Shown here one piece after another: positions 36,689-45,036 of a stretch of 64,000 nucleotides of DNA (position 1 is its first letter; each line of letters opens with the position of its first letter). The notes below the pieces were generated by a model. The model was not told the origin of the DNA. It did not search any database and was given only the letters and a program-made list of their open reading frames with translations. The translations under genes were made by a program, and so were the position numbers. The stretch covers positions 62,001-126,000 of the forward strand of contig JAQUMH010000006.1 of assembly GCA_028718185.1 (NCBI GenBank), given 5' to 3'. This DNA is from Elusimicrobiota bacterium. GTDB lineage: Bacteria; Elusimicrobiota; UBA8919.

Positions 36689-36733
36689 TCGCGAGAAGTC
36701 CCGTACAAAAAATGTGTGGGATAAACTTCGCGA
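36689..36733. repeat. Imperfect TCGCGA-ended hairpin
   Basis: TCGCGAGAAGTCCC at 36689 pairs with GGGATAAACTTCGCGA at 36718-36733, with small bulges and a 15-base loop. It lies upstream of nadK and downstream of the PsbP-like gene on the minus strand, so it could sit in the RNA between them. Confidence 0.55.
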
Positions 36734-36742
36734 CAAAGCAAT

Positions 36743-37384
36743 CTAATCTGTAAACTTAAAAGTAGCCAATATTTGCTCAAGAATTTTCCAAATTTTTTTC
36801 ACATTATATTCTTTAACTGTTCTTTCAACATAAACACCCATATTAGTCGAATGGGTAAATAATTGTATTTCATAACAATATTGCTTATGGATAGTTCGAT
36901 AAATATCTGTAGAAGAAATTTGACTCATTCCTCCTTCGGTCCAAGAGCCAGTGTGAAAAACAATACCATTAATTTTTTTCGCTTTTTTTAAAACTACATC
37001 CCAACCATCTTCATCATCTTCTTCTTCACCTTGTATTGACAATCCTGATGGATCTGTATACTTTAGACATTTTGTTAAATATTCAGTACTGATACAAACA
37101 GCAAAATAAGCTTCCCCTAAGTTAGTGCCTGTATATTCGGATCCTGGAAAACCAATAATAATTACAGGTGTTGCATTTATAAAAGAATTAAAACTGAAAT
37201 TGGCATCCCCATCTTGTAATATAAAATTTTTTGGATATTTAACTTCAAAACCATATTTTTCATTCCGATAAGTATTCCATTCATCTATTTTATCTTTGGA
37301 AATAGTATTTTTCGCTAAAGTTTTTCCTGTTAAAATACTAACAAAAAAGATTATCACCACTACTTTTTTAGAAATATCCTTCAT
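36743..37384 (-). CDS. Exported PsbP-like/unknown protein
   Basis: Translation most likely begins at the ATG whose first base is 37384, because GTGGAGA sits 5 bases ahead of it and a clean Sec signal peptide follows (DISKKVVVIIFFVSILTGKTLAKN). An in-frame ATG 24 bases upstream lacks these features. The mature part opens with WNTYRNEKYGFEVKYPKNF, the typical strand pair of PsbP-related and DUF1795-like exported proteins. No catalytic motif is visible. The specific role is unknown. It is encoded between comEC and nadK on the same strand. Confidence 0.65.
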   Translation of the reverse strand: MKDISKKVVVIIFFVSILTGKTLAKNTISKDKIDEWNTYRNEKYGFEVKYPKNFILQDGDANFSFNSFINATPVIIIGFPGSEYTGTNLGEAYFAVCISTEYLTKCLKYTDPSGLSIQGEEEDDEDGWDVVLKKAKKINGIVFHTGSWTEGGMSQISSTDIYRTIHKQYCYEIQLFTHSTNMGVYVERTVKEYNVKKIWKILEQILATFKFTD

Positions 37385-37420
37385 ATTTTTCTCCACATAC
37401 CAAAACATTCTATTAAAAAC

Positions 37421-39607
37421 TTAATCTAAAATTATCATTTCCATTGGTGCATCTATTAGTGTTTCTTTTAGATTACAGGTTTTACCGTTAGTGTCAATAA
37501 TTATAGTCCCGGAATTAGCTGTTGTAAACAATTTATATCGTTTTAATTGTTCAAGTACTTTCAGGGAAGCAGCATTTGTTGATATTATAGCAAATTCCGG
37601 TGAAATTTGTAATAGGAAATCATGGGAAAGTTTCTTTTTACCATGGTTTGGAACAAGTAAAATATTTGAAGCTGTGGGTTTTTTAACAAGTGTCTTTTGT
37701 GTTTTCATAGAAATATCGCTGCATAACAAAATTGAAAATTCGTTGTAAAGTAAACGTAATACCATGGAATTAGCATCGTTATTTTTAGAAATTATTTCAG
37801 GATTTAGTATATTTATGTTAACCTTCCCGATTTCAAGTATTTTTGGTTTCGAAATTCTTTCAAACGGTATTTTTTTACTATTTATTATTTCCATTAATTC
37901 TGAGTATTCACTTTCTTCCGATATTGCAATGATTGTTATAAATTTTTTGATTTTAAAATTTTTACAAACAGCAATTAACCCTTGGTAGTGATTTATGTGC
38001 GGATGGGTCAGTATTACTGTGTCAATTTTAGTAATTCCTTTATTCCATAAAAAGGGCGAGATAATTGTTTCGCCGATATCATATTTTTTTTCCCAGTTAC
38101 CGCCGCCGTCAATGAGCATGTTGGAGCCATCCGGAAATTCGCAGAAAACTGCATCCCCCAAGCCTACATCTAAAAATGTTACTGAAAGATTATTTTTATT
38201 TCGCAGGGAGTTATTAAAAAAAGAGGAGATTATTAAAACTGTAAGTGCAATAATTACAAGCCATTTCCATAAATAGTTCCTCATTTTTGGAATTCCTATA
38301 ATAACAAGGTAAAAAATAATAAGGAAAAAGATACTTGGTGTTGGTGTTCTTATTGTAGAATGGGGGATATTGGCAAAAAAATCAATCATATATATCATAA
38401 ATGATATTATTCCACCTGTAATTTTTGCAACAATAATTAATAACTGAGTTCCTATCAGACTTGTTAAATATAATATGAAACCCGCTGCAAGTAAAACTCC
38501 GATTAATGGCAATATAATAAGATTAGAAATTATTGCTATTAACGAAACTTTGTTGAAATAATATGCCAGTACCGGAGCGATTGCTATCTGGGCTGATAAA
38601 GATGCAAAAAAAATGCTTAAAAACCAGTTAAAAATACCTGGAAGCTTTTGCATTTGAAGTGCAGATTGAAATTTTGGATAGAGATAAACTATTCCAATTG
38701 TCGCCACAAAAGACATTTGGAAACCTGCTTCAAACAAAGTAAGAGGATTGTAAATAAGAATTATTAATGCTGCCAAAAAAAGGCCCTGGTAAACATCTGC
38801 ATTCCTTGATAAAAGCATAGCAAGGATTACAGTAAGTGTCATTATTGTTGCTCTTACAACAGGCGGATTTCCGCCGGTAATCATCGTGTAAAGCAGAATT
38901 ATAGGAATCAGCAGTCCAAAGGCAAATTTCTTTTTAAGTTTAAAAATATTTCTAAATATCCAGAAGAATATCACAGCAACAAAAGCGACATTGGAACCGC
39001 TTGCAACAAGAACATGCATGACGCCTGCATCAACAAATATTTTTTGGATATACGGGGTTAGCCCGGACCTTGCACCTATAGTTATTCCCGAAAGTACTGC
39101 CGCTTGCTGTGGCAGAAGATTTTTATAATAAGATGCCAGAATTTGCTTTCTTAATTTTAACGATAATTGCCATAGATATGACGGGTTTCTTCCTATAACA
39201 TTAACATTTTCTTCATTATTTACAGATAATGTTGCATAAATTTTTTTCCTGAACAAATATTTTTTGTAGTCGAAAGCACCTAAAACTGATGATGGATTTG
39301 GCTTGAAAAATTTACCTGTGATATCAATTATATCTCCATATGAAAGATCAATTTTATCAGTATAGATATTAACTAAAATTTCCCCTTTTGTAGCATTATC
39401 GTTTATTTTTTCTGTTTCTAAAATAAAAGATGTCCTATTATTGATTTTCTCAGGTTCAGTATTAATTTTGCCTGTAATTTTAACAGTATTTCCAACTGCT
39501 TGTCGTGCTATATTGTCAGATGGAATTTTGTTAAGAACTCCAAGTGTATCAAGCAGAACGATTATGATAATATACAAAACAGTTATTACAATTAAAGGTC
39601 TTTTCAT
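37421..39607 (-). CDS. comEC: ComEC/Rec2-family DNA uptake channel protein with altered nuclease motifs
   Basis: A 728-residue protein with all three ComEC parts: an N-terminal OB/DUF4131 region (residues about 1-150), the Competence membrane domain with about eight to ten helices (about 160-470, beginning KAVLSGITIGARSGL-like QAAVLSGITIGARSGLTP), and a C-terminal metallo-beta-lactamase-like domain with FLDVGLGDAVF and MLIDGGG. The metal motif reads LTHPHINHYQG where relatives have HxDxDH or HxHxDH, so the catalytic Asp is Asn. A later LVPNHGKKKLS replaces the usual PHHGS. The pore is probably intact, but strand-degrading activity may be lost. It imports single-stranded DNA in competent cells. 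Confidence 0.88.
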   Translation of the reverse strand: MKRPLIVITVLYIIIIVLLDTLGVLNKIPSDNIARQAVGNTVKITGKINTEPEKINNRTSFILETEKINDNATKGEILVNIYTDKIDLSYGDIIDITGKFFKPNPSSVLGAFDYKKYLFRKKIYATLSVNNEENVNVIGRNPSYLWQLSLKLRKQILASYYKNLLPQQAAVLSGITIGARSGLTPYIQKIFVDAGVMHVLVASGSNVAFVAVIFFWIFRNIFKLKKKFAFGLLIPIILLYTMITGGNPPVVRATIMTLTVILAMLLSRNADVYQGLFLAALIILIYNPLTLFEAGFQMSFVATIGIVYLYPKFQSALQMQKLPGIFNWFLSIFFASLSAQIAIAPVLAYYFNKVSLIAIISNLIILPLIGVLLAAGFILYLTSLIGTQLLIIVAKITGGIISFMIYMIDFFANIPHSTIRTPTPSIFFLIIFYLVIIGIPKMRNYLWKWLVIIALTVLIISSFFNNSLRNKNNLSVTFLDVGLGDAVFCEFPDGSNMLIDGGGNWEKKYDIGETIISPFLWNKGITKIDTVILTHPHINHYQGLIAVCKNFKIKKFITIIAISEESEYSELMEIINSKKIPFERISKPKILEIGKVNINILNPEIISKNNDANSMVLRLLYNEFSILLCSDISMKTQKTLVKKPTASNILLVPNHGKKKLSHDFLLQISPEFAIISTNAASLKVLEQLKRYKLFTTANSGTIIIDTNGKTCNLKETLIDAPMEMIILD

Positions 39608-39613
39608 GATTTT

Positions 39614-39629
39614 TACCTGCCATCAGGTA
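39614..39629. repeat. TACCTG-CCAT-CAGGTA hairpin upstream of comEC
   Basis: A perfect 6-base stem with a 4-base loop lies 6 bases upstream of the comEC start on the minus strand and covers the place expected for its ribosome binding site, so it could mask translation initiation. Confidence 0.45.
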
Positions 39630-39692
39630 GGAATGCGGACAATTTTACTATAAAAACTCATCTTTAGCAAATGATTCTATTGCTTTTATTGG

Positions 39693-39720
39693 TTGAAAAT
39701 TAACTAAAAATATGTAGAAT
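39693..39720 (+). promoter_or_regulatory. Probable promoter of the PAS kinase operon
   Basis: TTGAAA at 39693-39698 and TAGAAT at 39715-39720 have a 16-base spacer. They lie in the divergent gap between comEC and the kinase gene, which starts 60 bases further on. Confidence 0.5.
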
Positions 39721-39780
39721 ATGAACGGATTAACAGAATATAGCTTTTTGGTGAAAAGGAGTGGTTTTTAAGGTCGTCAA

Positions 39781-41394
39781 ATGAAAGACAAAGAAAAAAC
39801 AAAAAATCAACTTATAAATGAAATTGAACAACTGCGTCATCAGGTTTCTAAACTAAAAATGTCGAAATTTGGGAAAATAAAAACAGTATATAATTTAAAT
39901 AAGAATGAAAAAAAGTATATGCATCTTTTTGAAAGTGCAGTTGATACGATTTTAATAGCAGATGTAAAAACAGGAATAATATTGGATGCAAATAAAAATG
40001 TTAAATCGTTAACAGGTTATTCAAAAAAGGAAATTATAGGCAGTAATCGTTCTAAATTACATTCTCCGGATAAATTAAAGTATTATCATCAACATTTTTG
40101 CGAGCATATTAAAAAAGGCATGGTTTTCGATAATGAAGCAGAGATTGTTAGAAAAGACGGAACTACTGTTCCGGTAAGTATAAATGCACATGTAATAAAA
40201 ATTGGAGATAAAAAAGTAATTCAGGGGATATTTCGTGATATTACTGATCGTAAGAAAGCAGAGAAAAATATAAGGGAAAAAGAAGAGAAGTACCGGACAC
40301 TTTATGAAAGTTCTAAAGATGCAATAATGACTCTTGCTCCGCCGGATTGGAATTTTACAACCGGCAATAATTCTACAATATCTATGTTCAGAGCGAAAAA
40401 TGAAAAAGAGTTTACTTCAAGAAAACCATATGAACTTTCTCCGCGGTATCAACCGGACGGCAGGTTATCAATGGAAAAAGCACTTGAAATGATACAAATA
40501 GCAATGGAAAAAGGTTCTAATTATTTTGAGTGGATGCATAAAAGGATAAACGGCGAAGAATTTCCTGCAACTGTTTTACTTACAAGAGTAGAAATTGGTA
40601 ATAATAAATATTTACAAGCTACCGTAAGGGATGTTACTGAATACTATAAAATAGAAAAAGAAAAGGAATCATTAAATCAGCAACTTATCCAGTCTGAGAA
40701 AATGGCCGGGATTGGTATTCTGACAGCCGGAGTTGCACATGAATTCAATAATGTACTTCAAATAATCAATAGTAACATAGAATATGCAAAAAGAATAGAA
40801 AATATTAATAATATCAGGGAAATTATGGATAAAATATTAACTACTAGTGACAGAGGCAGTAAAATTATTAAAAATTTATTTACTTTTGCAAGACAAAAAT
40901 CACATCATGTAGAAATGAGTAATATTATTGAATCTATCGAAGCTGTATTATCAATAGTGGAAAGGCAACTATCCAGACAAAATATAAAGATAGTTAGAAA
41001 ATACGGCAAGATACCACACATTAGTTTTAATATATCAGAGATGCAACAGGTATTTTTGAATTTAATAATAAATGCCCGTGATGCTATGTCGTTTGAAGGT
41101 GGTAAGCTGGAAATAAGTATCAGGCAAGCTAATAAAACTATTGAAATAAAATTTAGTGATACCGGGCAAGGAATAAAAAAAGATAATATCAACAAAATAT
41201 TTGACCCGTTCTTCACTACTAAGGGTATACTTGGTGGTGGAAAAATGCCCGGACACGGTGAAGAAGGGACGGGACTTGGATTGCCGGTTTCACATGGTAT
41301 TATTAAAAGGCATGGCGGGAGCATTACAGTTGAAAGCGAAGAGGGAAAAGGGACCATCTTTACCATAAAATTACCTGTTAAAAATAGGAACTGA
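39781..41394 (+). CDS. Soluble PAS-PAS sensor histidine kinase
   Basis: A 537-residue protein without membrane helices: a short coiled coil (residues 1-35), PAS1 (about 45-165, with GYSKKEIIGSNRSKL), PAS2 (about 175-290), the HisKA box with H320 in AGVAHEFNN, and HATPase motifs (N-box NLIINARDAM, FSDTGQGIK, GTGLGLPVSHG, GTIFTIKLP). It phosphorylates the receiver encoded 5 bases after its stop. PAS pockets suggest a redox, light or small-ligand signal, but the sequence does not say which. It diverges from comEC with its own likely promoter. Confidence 0.92.
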   Translation: MKDKEKTKNQLINEIEQLRHQVSKLKMSKFGKIKTVYNLNKNEKKYMHLFESAVDTILIADVKTGIILDANKNVKSLTGYSKKEIIGSNRSKLHSPDKLKYYHQHFCEHIKKGMVFDNEAEIVRKDGTTVPVSINAHVIKIGDKKVIQGIFRDITDRKKAEKNIREKEEKYRTLYESSKDAIMTLAPPDWNFTTGNNSTISMFRAKNEKEFTSRKPYELSPRYQPDGRLSMEKALEMIQIAMEKGSNYFEWMHKRINGEEFPATVLLTRVEIGNNKYLQATVRDVTEYYKIEKEKESLNQQLIQSEKMAGIGILTAGVAHEFNNVLQIINSNIEYAKRIENINNIREIMDKILTTSDRGSKIIKNLFTFARQKSHHVEMSNIIESIEAVLSIVERQLSRQNIKIVRKYGKIPHISFNISEMQQVFLNLIINARDAMSFEGGKLEISIRQANKTIEIKFSDTGQGIKKDNINKIFDPFFTTKGILGGGKMPGHGEEGTGLGLPVSHGIIKRHGGSITVESEEGKGTIFTIKLPVKNRN

Positions 41395-41399
41395 ACTCG

Positions 41400-41765
41400 A
41401 TGGTTAAATTAAAAAAAATTCTTATAGTAGATGATGAAAAAGAATTCTGTGAATTATTAGTGGAATTATTACATATTGAAGGTTATCATTCAAAGTATGC
41501 ATTAAACGGGCAAAGTGCCATAAAACTATGTAAATCTGGAAGGTTTGATATTATATTTATGGATTTGCTTATGCCGGGCATTCATGGGGATGAGTTATTA
41601 GATAAAATAAAAAAAATATCGCCTAAAACAAAAGTTTTTATTATAACAGGGCGGTGGTTAGATGAAAACAATAAAAAGAAACTTGTACAAAAAGGGATAT
41701 CCGGGTATTTGGAAAAACCGTTTCAGATAGAAAAAATATTAAAAATACTCAAAAAGTTAAAATAA
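41400..41765 (+). CDS. Single-domain response regulator paired with the PAS kinase
   Basis: A 121-residue receiver with IVDDEKEF, phospho-acceptor D55 in IFMDLLMPG, switch threonine in FIITG and the lysine in YLEKPFQ. It lacks an output domain, so it passes the phosphate on or acts by protein contact. It begins 5 bases after the kinase gene, and the pair forms a clear two-component operon. Confidence 0.92.
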   Translation: MVKLKKILIVDDEKEFCELLVELLHIEGYHSKYALNGQSAIKLCKSGRFDIIFMDLLMPGIHGDELLDKIKKISPKTKVFIITGRWLDENNKKKLVQKGISGYLEKPFQIEKILKILKKLK

Positions 41766-41782
41766 TGATTCTTCGTATTATA

Positions 41783-41810
41783 TTGTTGAATCTGAAATAG
41801 GTTTTATAAT
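41783..41810 (+). promoter_or_regulatory. Possible promoter upstream of the AI-2E family gene
   Basis: TTGTTG at 41783-41788, 16-base spacer, TATAAT at 41805-41810. A leader of about 165 bases containing the 41911-41935 hairpin would follow before the ATG at 41980. Confidence 0.4.
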
Positions 41811-41910
41811 TTTTAAGGAATTAACTCAAAATTCTCATTCTCCTAAGGGGAGGGGATAAAAGGTTAGGAGGTATCTCAGGTTTAATGTTTTAACTATTCA
41901 TTACAATTTA

Positions 41911-41935
41911 CCACAAGCGTGTAAACCGCTTGTGG
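41911..41935. repeat. CCACAAGCG/CGCTTGTGG hairpin
   Basis: A perfect 9-base stem with loop TGTAAAC, followed by GCAAGC and TTTACACATTACACATTT. It is a dispersed-palindrome type. It is placed in the putative leader of the membrane permease gene. Confidence 0.65.
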
Positions 41936-41979
41936 CAAGCACTTTACACATTACACATTTAATTAAGGGAGGAGAATAA

Positions 41980-43074
41980 ATGGAAAAAAAACCAAGCATC
42001 TTAAAAGAGAAAAAGTTCAGCAAATATTTTTTACTGATAACGTTCATTTTGTCCTTTTTAGTTTTTTTAAGTATGATAAAAGTATTTATCCTGCCGATAA
42101 TTATTGCCGTAATAATTGCGACTTTAAGTTACCCTTTATATAAAATAACCCTAAAACTAACAAGAAACAGGCAGACCTTTGCATCCCTGTTAAGCTGCCT
42201 GATAATACTGATGGTGATAGTTGTGCCGCTAATTTTTATTTTTAACCTTGTGATAGTTCAGAGTATTGAGTTTTATAGTACTACAGGAAAAGATGTAGAC
42301 GGGTTGATTCAAAAAGGCAGTGTTGGAATAATCCAGGGAATTATGAATTCATCTATAGGCAAATATCTGTCAGCGTATAGTATAAAAATTGAGTGGAAAC
42401 CCCTTTTGGATAAATTTATATTTTTTTTAAACTCTGCAATAGTAAGAAATATAAGCAAATCTTCACGGGCAACAGTGGGTATAATATTTGATTTATTTAT
42501 CACAATGTTTTCACTGTTTTATTTCTTACGGGACGGGAAAAGCATGTTGTCTAAAATTAAAGATGTAATACCTCTCAGTGATGAGTATAAAGACAGGATA
42601 ATATCCAGGTTTTATGCTATGACAAATATTACAATTAAGGGAATACTTTTTATAGCTTTCCTGCAAAGCGTTTTTGCAACAATAACTTTATGGATTTTTG
42701 GAATAAAGGCATGGTTGTTATGGGGAATAGTGATACTCATACTTTCTCCCATCCCTTTTGTAGGTACCGGTGCAGTACTGATACCTGCCGGTATCATAAA
42801 GATAATTAACGGCAATCCCGGTCAGGGTATAGCGATAATAATTATAAGCGTACTCTTTATTTCTATGATAGATAATATTCTCAGACCCAGGATAATAGGG
42901 CAGAACGCCGGTATGCATGATTTATTAGTGTTTTTTTCTATGATTGGAGGGATTGTTACTTTCGGTCCTGCCGGGTTGATAATAGGACCTCTTATAGCTG
43001 CGATTTTCCTTACTATTCTTGAAATATATAAAATTGAGTTCTATTCACAAAGCGAGCAAGAAAAGGAAGAATAA
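41980..43074 (+). CDS. AI-2E/PerM family transporter
   Basis: A 364-residue protein of the PF01594 family with about eight hydrophobic segments. LPIIIAVIIATLSYPLY near residue 35 is the family's opening helix pair, MFSLFYFLRDGKSM at about residue 170 is its hallmark loop, and PFVGTGAVLIPAGI plus RPRIIGQNAGMHDLLVFFSMIGG come near the end. A strong GGGAGGAG ribosome binding site precedes it. Family members have been linked to export of autoinducer-2 and to Na+/H+ antiport, so the true substrate is open. The nucleoside phosphorylase follows after 44 bases and may share the transcript. Confidence 0.9.
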   Translation: MEKKPSILKEKKFSKYFLLITFILSFLVFLSMIKVFILPIIIAVIIATLSYPLYKITLKLTRNRQTFASLLSCLIILMVIVVPLIFIFNLVIVQSIEFYSTTGKDVDGLIQKGSVGIIQGIMNSSIGKYLSAYSIKIEWKPLLDKFIFFLNSAIVRNISKSSRATVGIIFDLFITMFSLFYFLRDGKSMLSKIKDVIPLSDEYKDRIISRFYAMTNITIKGILFIAFLQSVFATITLWIFGIKAWLLWGIVILILSPIPFVGTGAVLIPAGIIKIINGNPGQGIAIIIISVLFISMIDNILRPRIIGQNAGMHDLLVFFSMIGGIVTFGPAGLIIGPLIAAIFLTILEIYKIEFYSQSEQEKEE

Positions 43075-43118
43075 CCGGGTAATCCGGATAATTGTAATCG
43101 CGTAAGCAAAGGATTTTA

Positions 43119-43907
43119 ATGAAAAAAGGAAAAGAGTATCACATAACTTTAGGCAAGGGTGATGTTGGAAGGTATGTTTTGTTACCGGGGGACCCGGGAA
43201 GGGTACCTCTTATTGCAAAGTCTTTCGAGAATGCAAAAGAAATGGCTTTTAACCGTGAATACAGGACATTTACCGGAAATATTACAGGTTTTGACGGTAA
43301 AAAAATAAAAGTATCTGCAACTTCAACCGGTATCGGTTGTCCTTCAACAGCGATTGCAGTTGAGGAATTGATAAAAATCGGCGCAGATACATTTATAAGG
43401 GTTGGTACTGCCGGTTCTCTTCAAAAAAATGTTAAACTTGGCGATATTGTTATCTCAACAGCATCTGTTCGTGAAGAAGGTACTACTCGTCAGTATGTTC
43501 CGCTGTCATATCCGTCCGTTGCCGATTTAGAAGTTACGAATGCACTTATTGAAGCAGCAGCAAAATTAGGTTTTAAATGGCATGCCGGGATTAATCATTG
43601 TAAAGATGCTTTTTATACTGAAAATGCGAAAGATTTACCTTTATCAGATTATAACGAACAGATGTGGAAAACATGGTGCCGTTCAAATGTTCTGTCAACT
43701 TCTATGGAATCTTCTGCAATTTTTGTTATTTCGGCAATTAGAAAAGTTTATGCCGGTGAAGTACTTGCAATTATCGGTTTAACATATTCAGACAAGCCGA
43801 TTATAAGAAAAGTTGGAATAGAAGAAGCAATAAAAACAGCAATTGAAGCGATAAAGATTTTAGATAATAAAAGAAAAGCAGGTAAATGTTGCTGTTGTTG
43901 CGGGTAA
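43119..43907 (+). CDS. Uridine phosphorylase-like nucleoside phosphorylase with CCCCC tail
   Basis: A 262-residue protein of the PNP/UDP family. LLPGDPGRVPLIAKSF (phosphate loop), GIGCPSTAIAVEEL, RVGTAGSLQ and SMESSAIF (nucleoside-binding) match uridine phosphorylases, which split uridine or deoxyuridine with phosphate. Length fits the family (about 250). The last residues are odd: KAGKCCCCCG, five consecutive cysteines encoded by TGTTGCTGTTGTTGC. The stop is right after, so the tail is real unless the sequence has an error. Such a tail could bind a metal, or may be a by-product of a TGT/TGC microsatellite. Confidence 0.85.
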   Translation: MKKGKEYHITLGKGDVGRYVLLPGDPGRVPLIAKSFENAKEMAFNREYRTFTGNITGFDGKKIKVSATSTGIGCPSTAIAVEELIKIGADTFIRVGTAGSLQKNVKLGDIVISTASVREEGTTRQYVPLSYPSVADLEVTNALIEAAAKLGFKWHAGINHCKDAFYTENAKDLPLSDYNEQMWKTWCRSNVLSTSMESSAIFVISAIRKVYAGEVLAIIGLTYSDKPIIRKVGIEEAIKTAIEAIKILDNKRKAGKCCCCCG

Positions 43908-43952
43908 TGAAATGACTCCAAACCCGCCAACGGCTCCTTGCCCGCCAAAGAT

Positions 43953-44255
43953 TCAGTAGAGGGAGTGGTGGGAAACGATCTTGCGGTGAAGCCGCTTGGT
44001 TGGTTTCTTTCTCATTTTAACCGGTTTTTTTGTATTTTCAATGTTTTCAATTGTTTGTATTATGCGGTAGTGAAGTATCCTTGGAACTTGCTGCATTTCA
44101 ATCTGGTGACATAACTCTGCTGTTTTCCTGAATGTATTTAAAAAGTGACAGCAGAACTCATCTTCAAGATTTTCTTCAAAATCTTCAATCAAGTCAAAAT
44201 CCATTTCATCGTCCATGAAATCAGATAATAATAGTAAAAATCTTTCCAAATCCAT
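43953..44255 (-). CDS. Putative anti-sigma factor
   Basis: A 100-residue protein without membrane helices. The N-terminus (MDLERFLLLLSDFMDDEMD) has the LSDFxDxE pattern of zinc-type anti-sigma domains. The central FCCHFLNTFRKTAELCHQI has cysteines and histidines, but not the canonical HxxxCxxC, and the C-terminal third is strongly basic (KKPVKMRKKPTKRLHRK). Its ATG shares one base with the TAA stop of the sigma gene (TAATG), the usual tight coupling of a sigma and its anti-sigma. The assignment rests on this linkage plus the N-terminal pattern. Confidence 0.6.
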   Translation of the reverse strand: MDLERFLLLLSDFMDDEMDFDLIEDFEENLEDEFCCHFLNTFRKTAELCHQIEMQQVPRILHYRIIQTIENIENTKKPVKMRKKPTKRLHRKIVSHHSLY

Positions 44256-44836
44256 TAGTGTCCTCTAAAATACTTCGAAAGTTCAGCGACTAAAAACAAT
44301 CGTGCCCTGTGGAGCCGCGATTTTATTGACGGAAGCGAAATCCTTAATATCTTTTTAACTTCATCATTTGTCATTCCTTCAACATCTCTTAAAACAAGTA
44401 CATCCTTATATTTTTCCGGCAAAGTATTTATTGCTTTGTTTAGACGGTTTTTTAGTTCAGTGTTTTCTAAATTTGCCAACGGGTTTTTTGACCAGTCGTC
44501 TATAAATTCTCTTTTTATCTCTCCTTTTGAAGTAATGATAGGAGTATCAATAGAGACAGTATGAACGACTTTCTTCTTCCGCCGTTTCATTAGGACCAAA
44601 TTGACTGCAATACGGTAAAGCCATGTCGAAAACTCGGAATTTCCCTTGAAGTGACTTATCTTTTGCCATGCAGCTAAAAATGTTTCCTGTAAAAGATCTT
44701 CGGCAACAGTCCTTCTGCCTGTCATATTAAGTAATAAATTATAGATTTTTAGCTCATGCTTTTTAATTAGTTGCTCAAAAGCACGGGTATCGCCATTTTT
44801 TGACTTTGAAATTAGAAGTTTTTCGTTTAAGTCCAT
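44255..44836 (-). CDS. ECF-type RNA polymerase sigma factor (RpoE/SigW-like)
   Basis: Region 2 has YNLLLNMTGRRTVAEDLLQETFLAAWQKI and FSTWLYRIAVNLV; region 4 has LPEKYKDVLVLRDVEGMTNDEV, then LPSIKSRLHRARL. These are the classic ECF sigma signatures. The frame opens further upstream (a GTG at 44941), but the ATG at 44836 gives the usual ECF length (193 residues) and starts just before the conserved region; the extra 35 residues would be hydrophobic and overlap the aro promoter region. It is coupled to the anti-sigma gene through a one-base overlap. Target promoters cannot be identified within the window. Confidence 0.9.
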   Translation of the reverse strand: MDLNEKLLISKSKNGDTRAFEQLIKKHELKIYNLLLNMTGRRTVAEDLLQETFLAAWQKISHFKGNSEFSTWLYRIAVNLVLMKRRKKKVVHTVSIDTPIITSKGEIKREFIDDWSKNPLANLENTELKNRLNKAINTLPEKYKDVLVLRDVEGMTNDEVKKILRISLPSIKSRLHRARLFLVAELSKYFRGH

Positions 44837-44907
44837 TTGTTTAGATGCAGTTTTTATTATATAGATACAGAAATTATTTGGTTCTTCCTTAATTATATAT
44901 AAATACA

Positions 44908-44936
44908 TTGACAATTCAAGGTATTTTTTATAAAAT
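44908..44936 (+). promoter_or_regulatory. Promoter facing the aro operon
   Basis: TTGACA at 44908-44913, 17-base spacer, TAAAAT at 44931-44936. It lies within the 5' region of the divergent sigma gene and points to aroK at 45037. The predicted start falls in the palindrome 44937-44964. Confidence 0.65.
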
Positions 44937-44985
44937 GACACTGTTGAAAAATTTCAACAGTGTCACCCCGAACTTGTTTCGGGGT
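44937..44985. repeat. Two adjacent palindromes at the aro promoter
   Basis: GACACTGTTGAAA (44937-44949) pairs perfectly with TTTCAACAGTGTC (44952-44964) with only two unpaired bases. ACCCCGAA/TTCGGGGT (44965-44985) follows with a 5-base loop. The second resembles the widespread CCCCGAACTTG dispersed repeat. The first lies exactly at the predicted transcription start and could be an operator or just an insertion. Confidence 0.7.
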
Positions 44986-45036
44986 CTAGGTTATTATCGG
45001 TAAATGGTATTTTTTCAATGGGCTTAAAATTAAAAA

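Noticed and set aside
44836-44941. Longer sigma-factor start at the upstream GTG
   Set aside because: The added 35 residues are hydrophobic and not part of region 2, and the coding stretch overlaps the divergent aro promoter and palindrome. The ATG at 44836 gives the normal ECF length.
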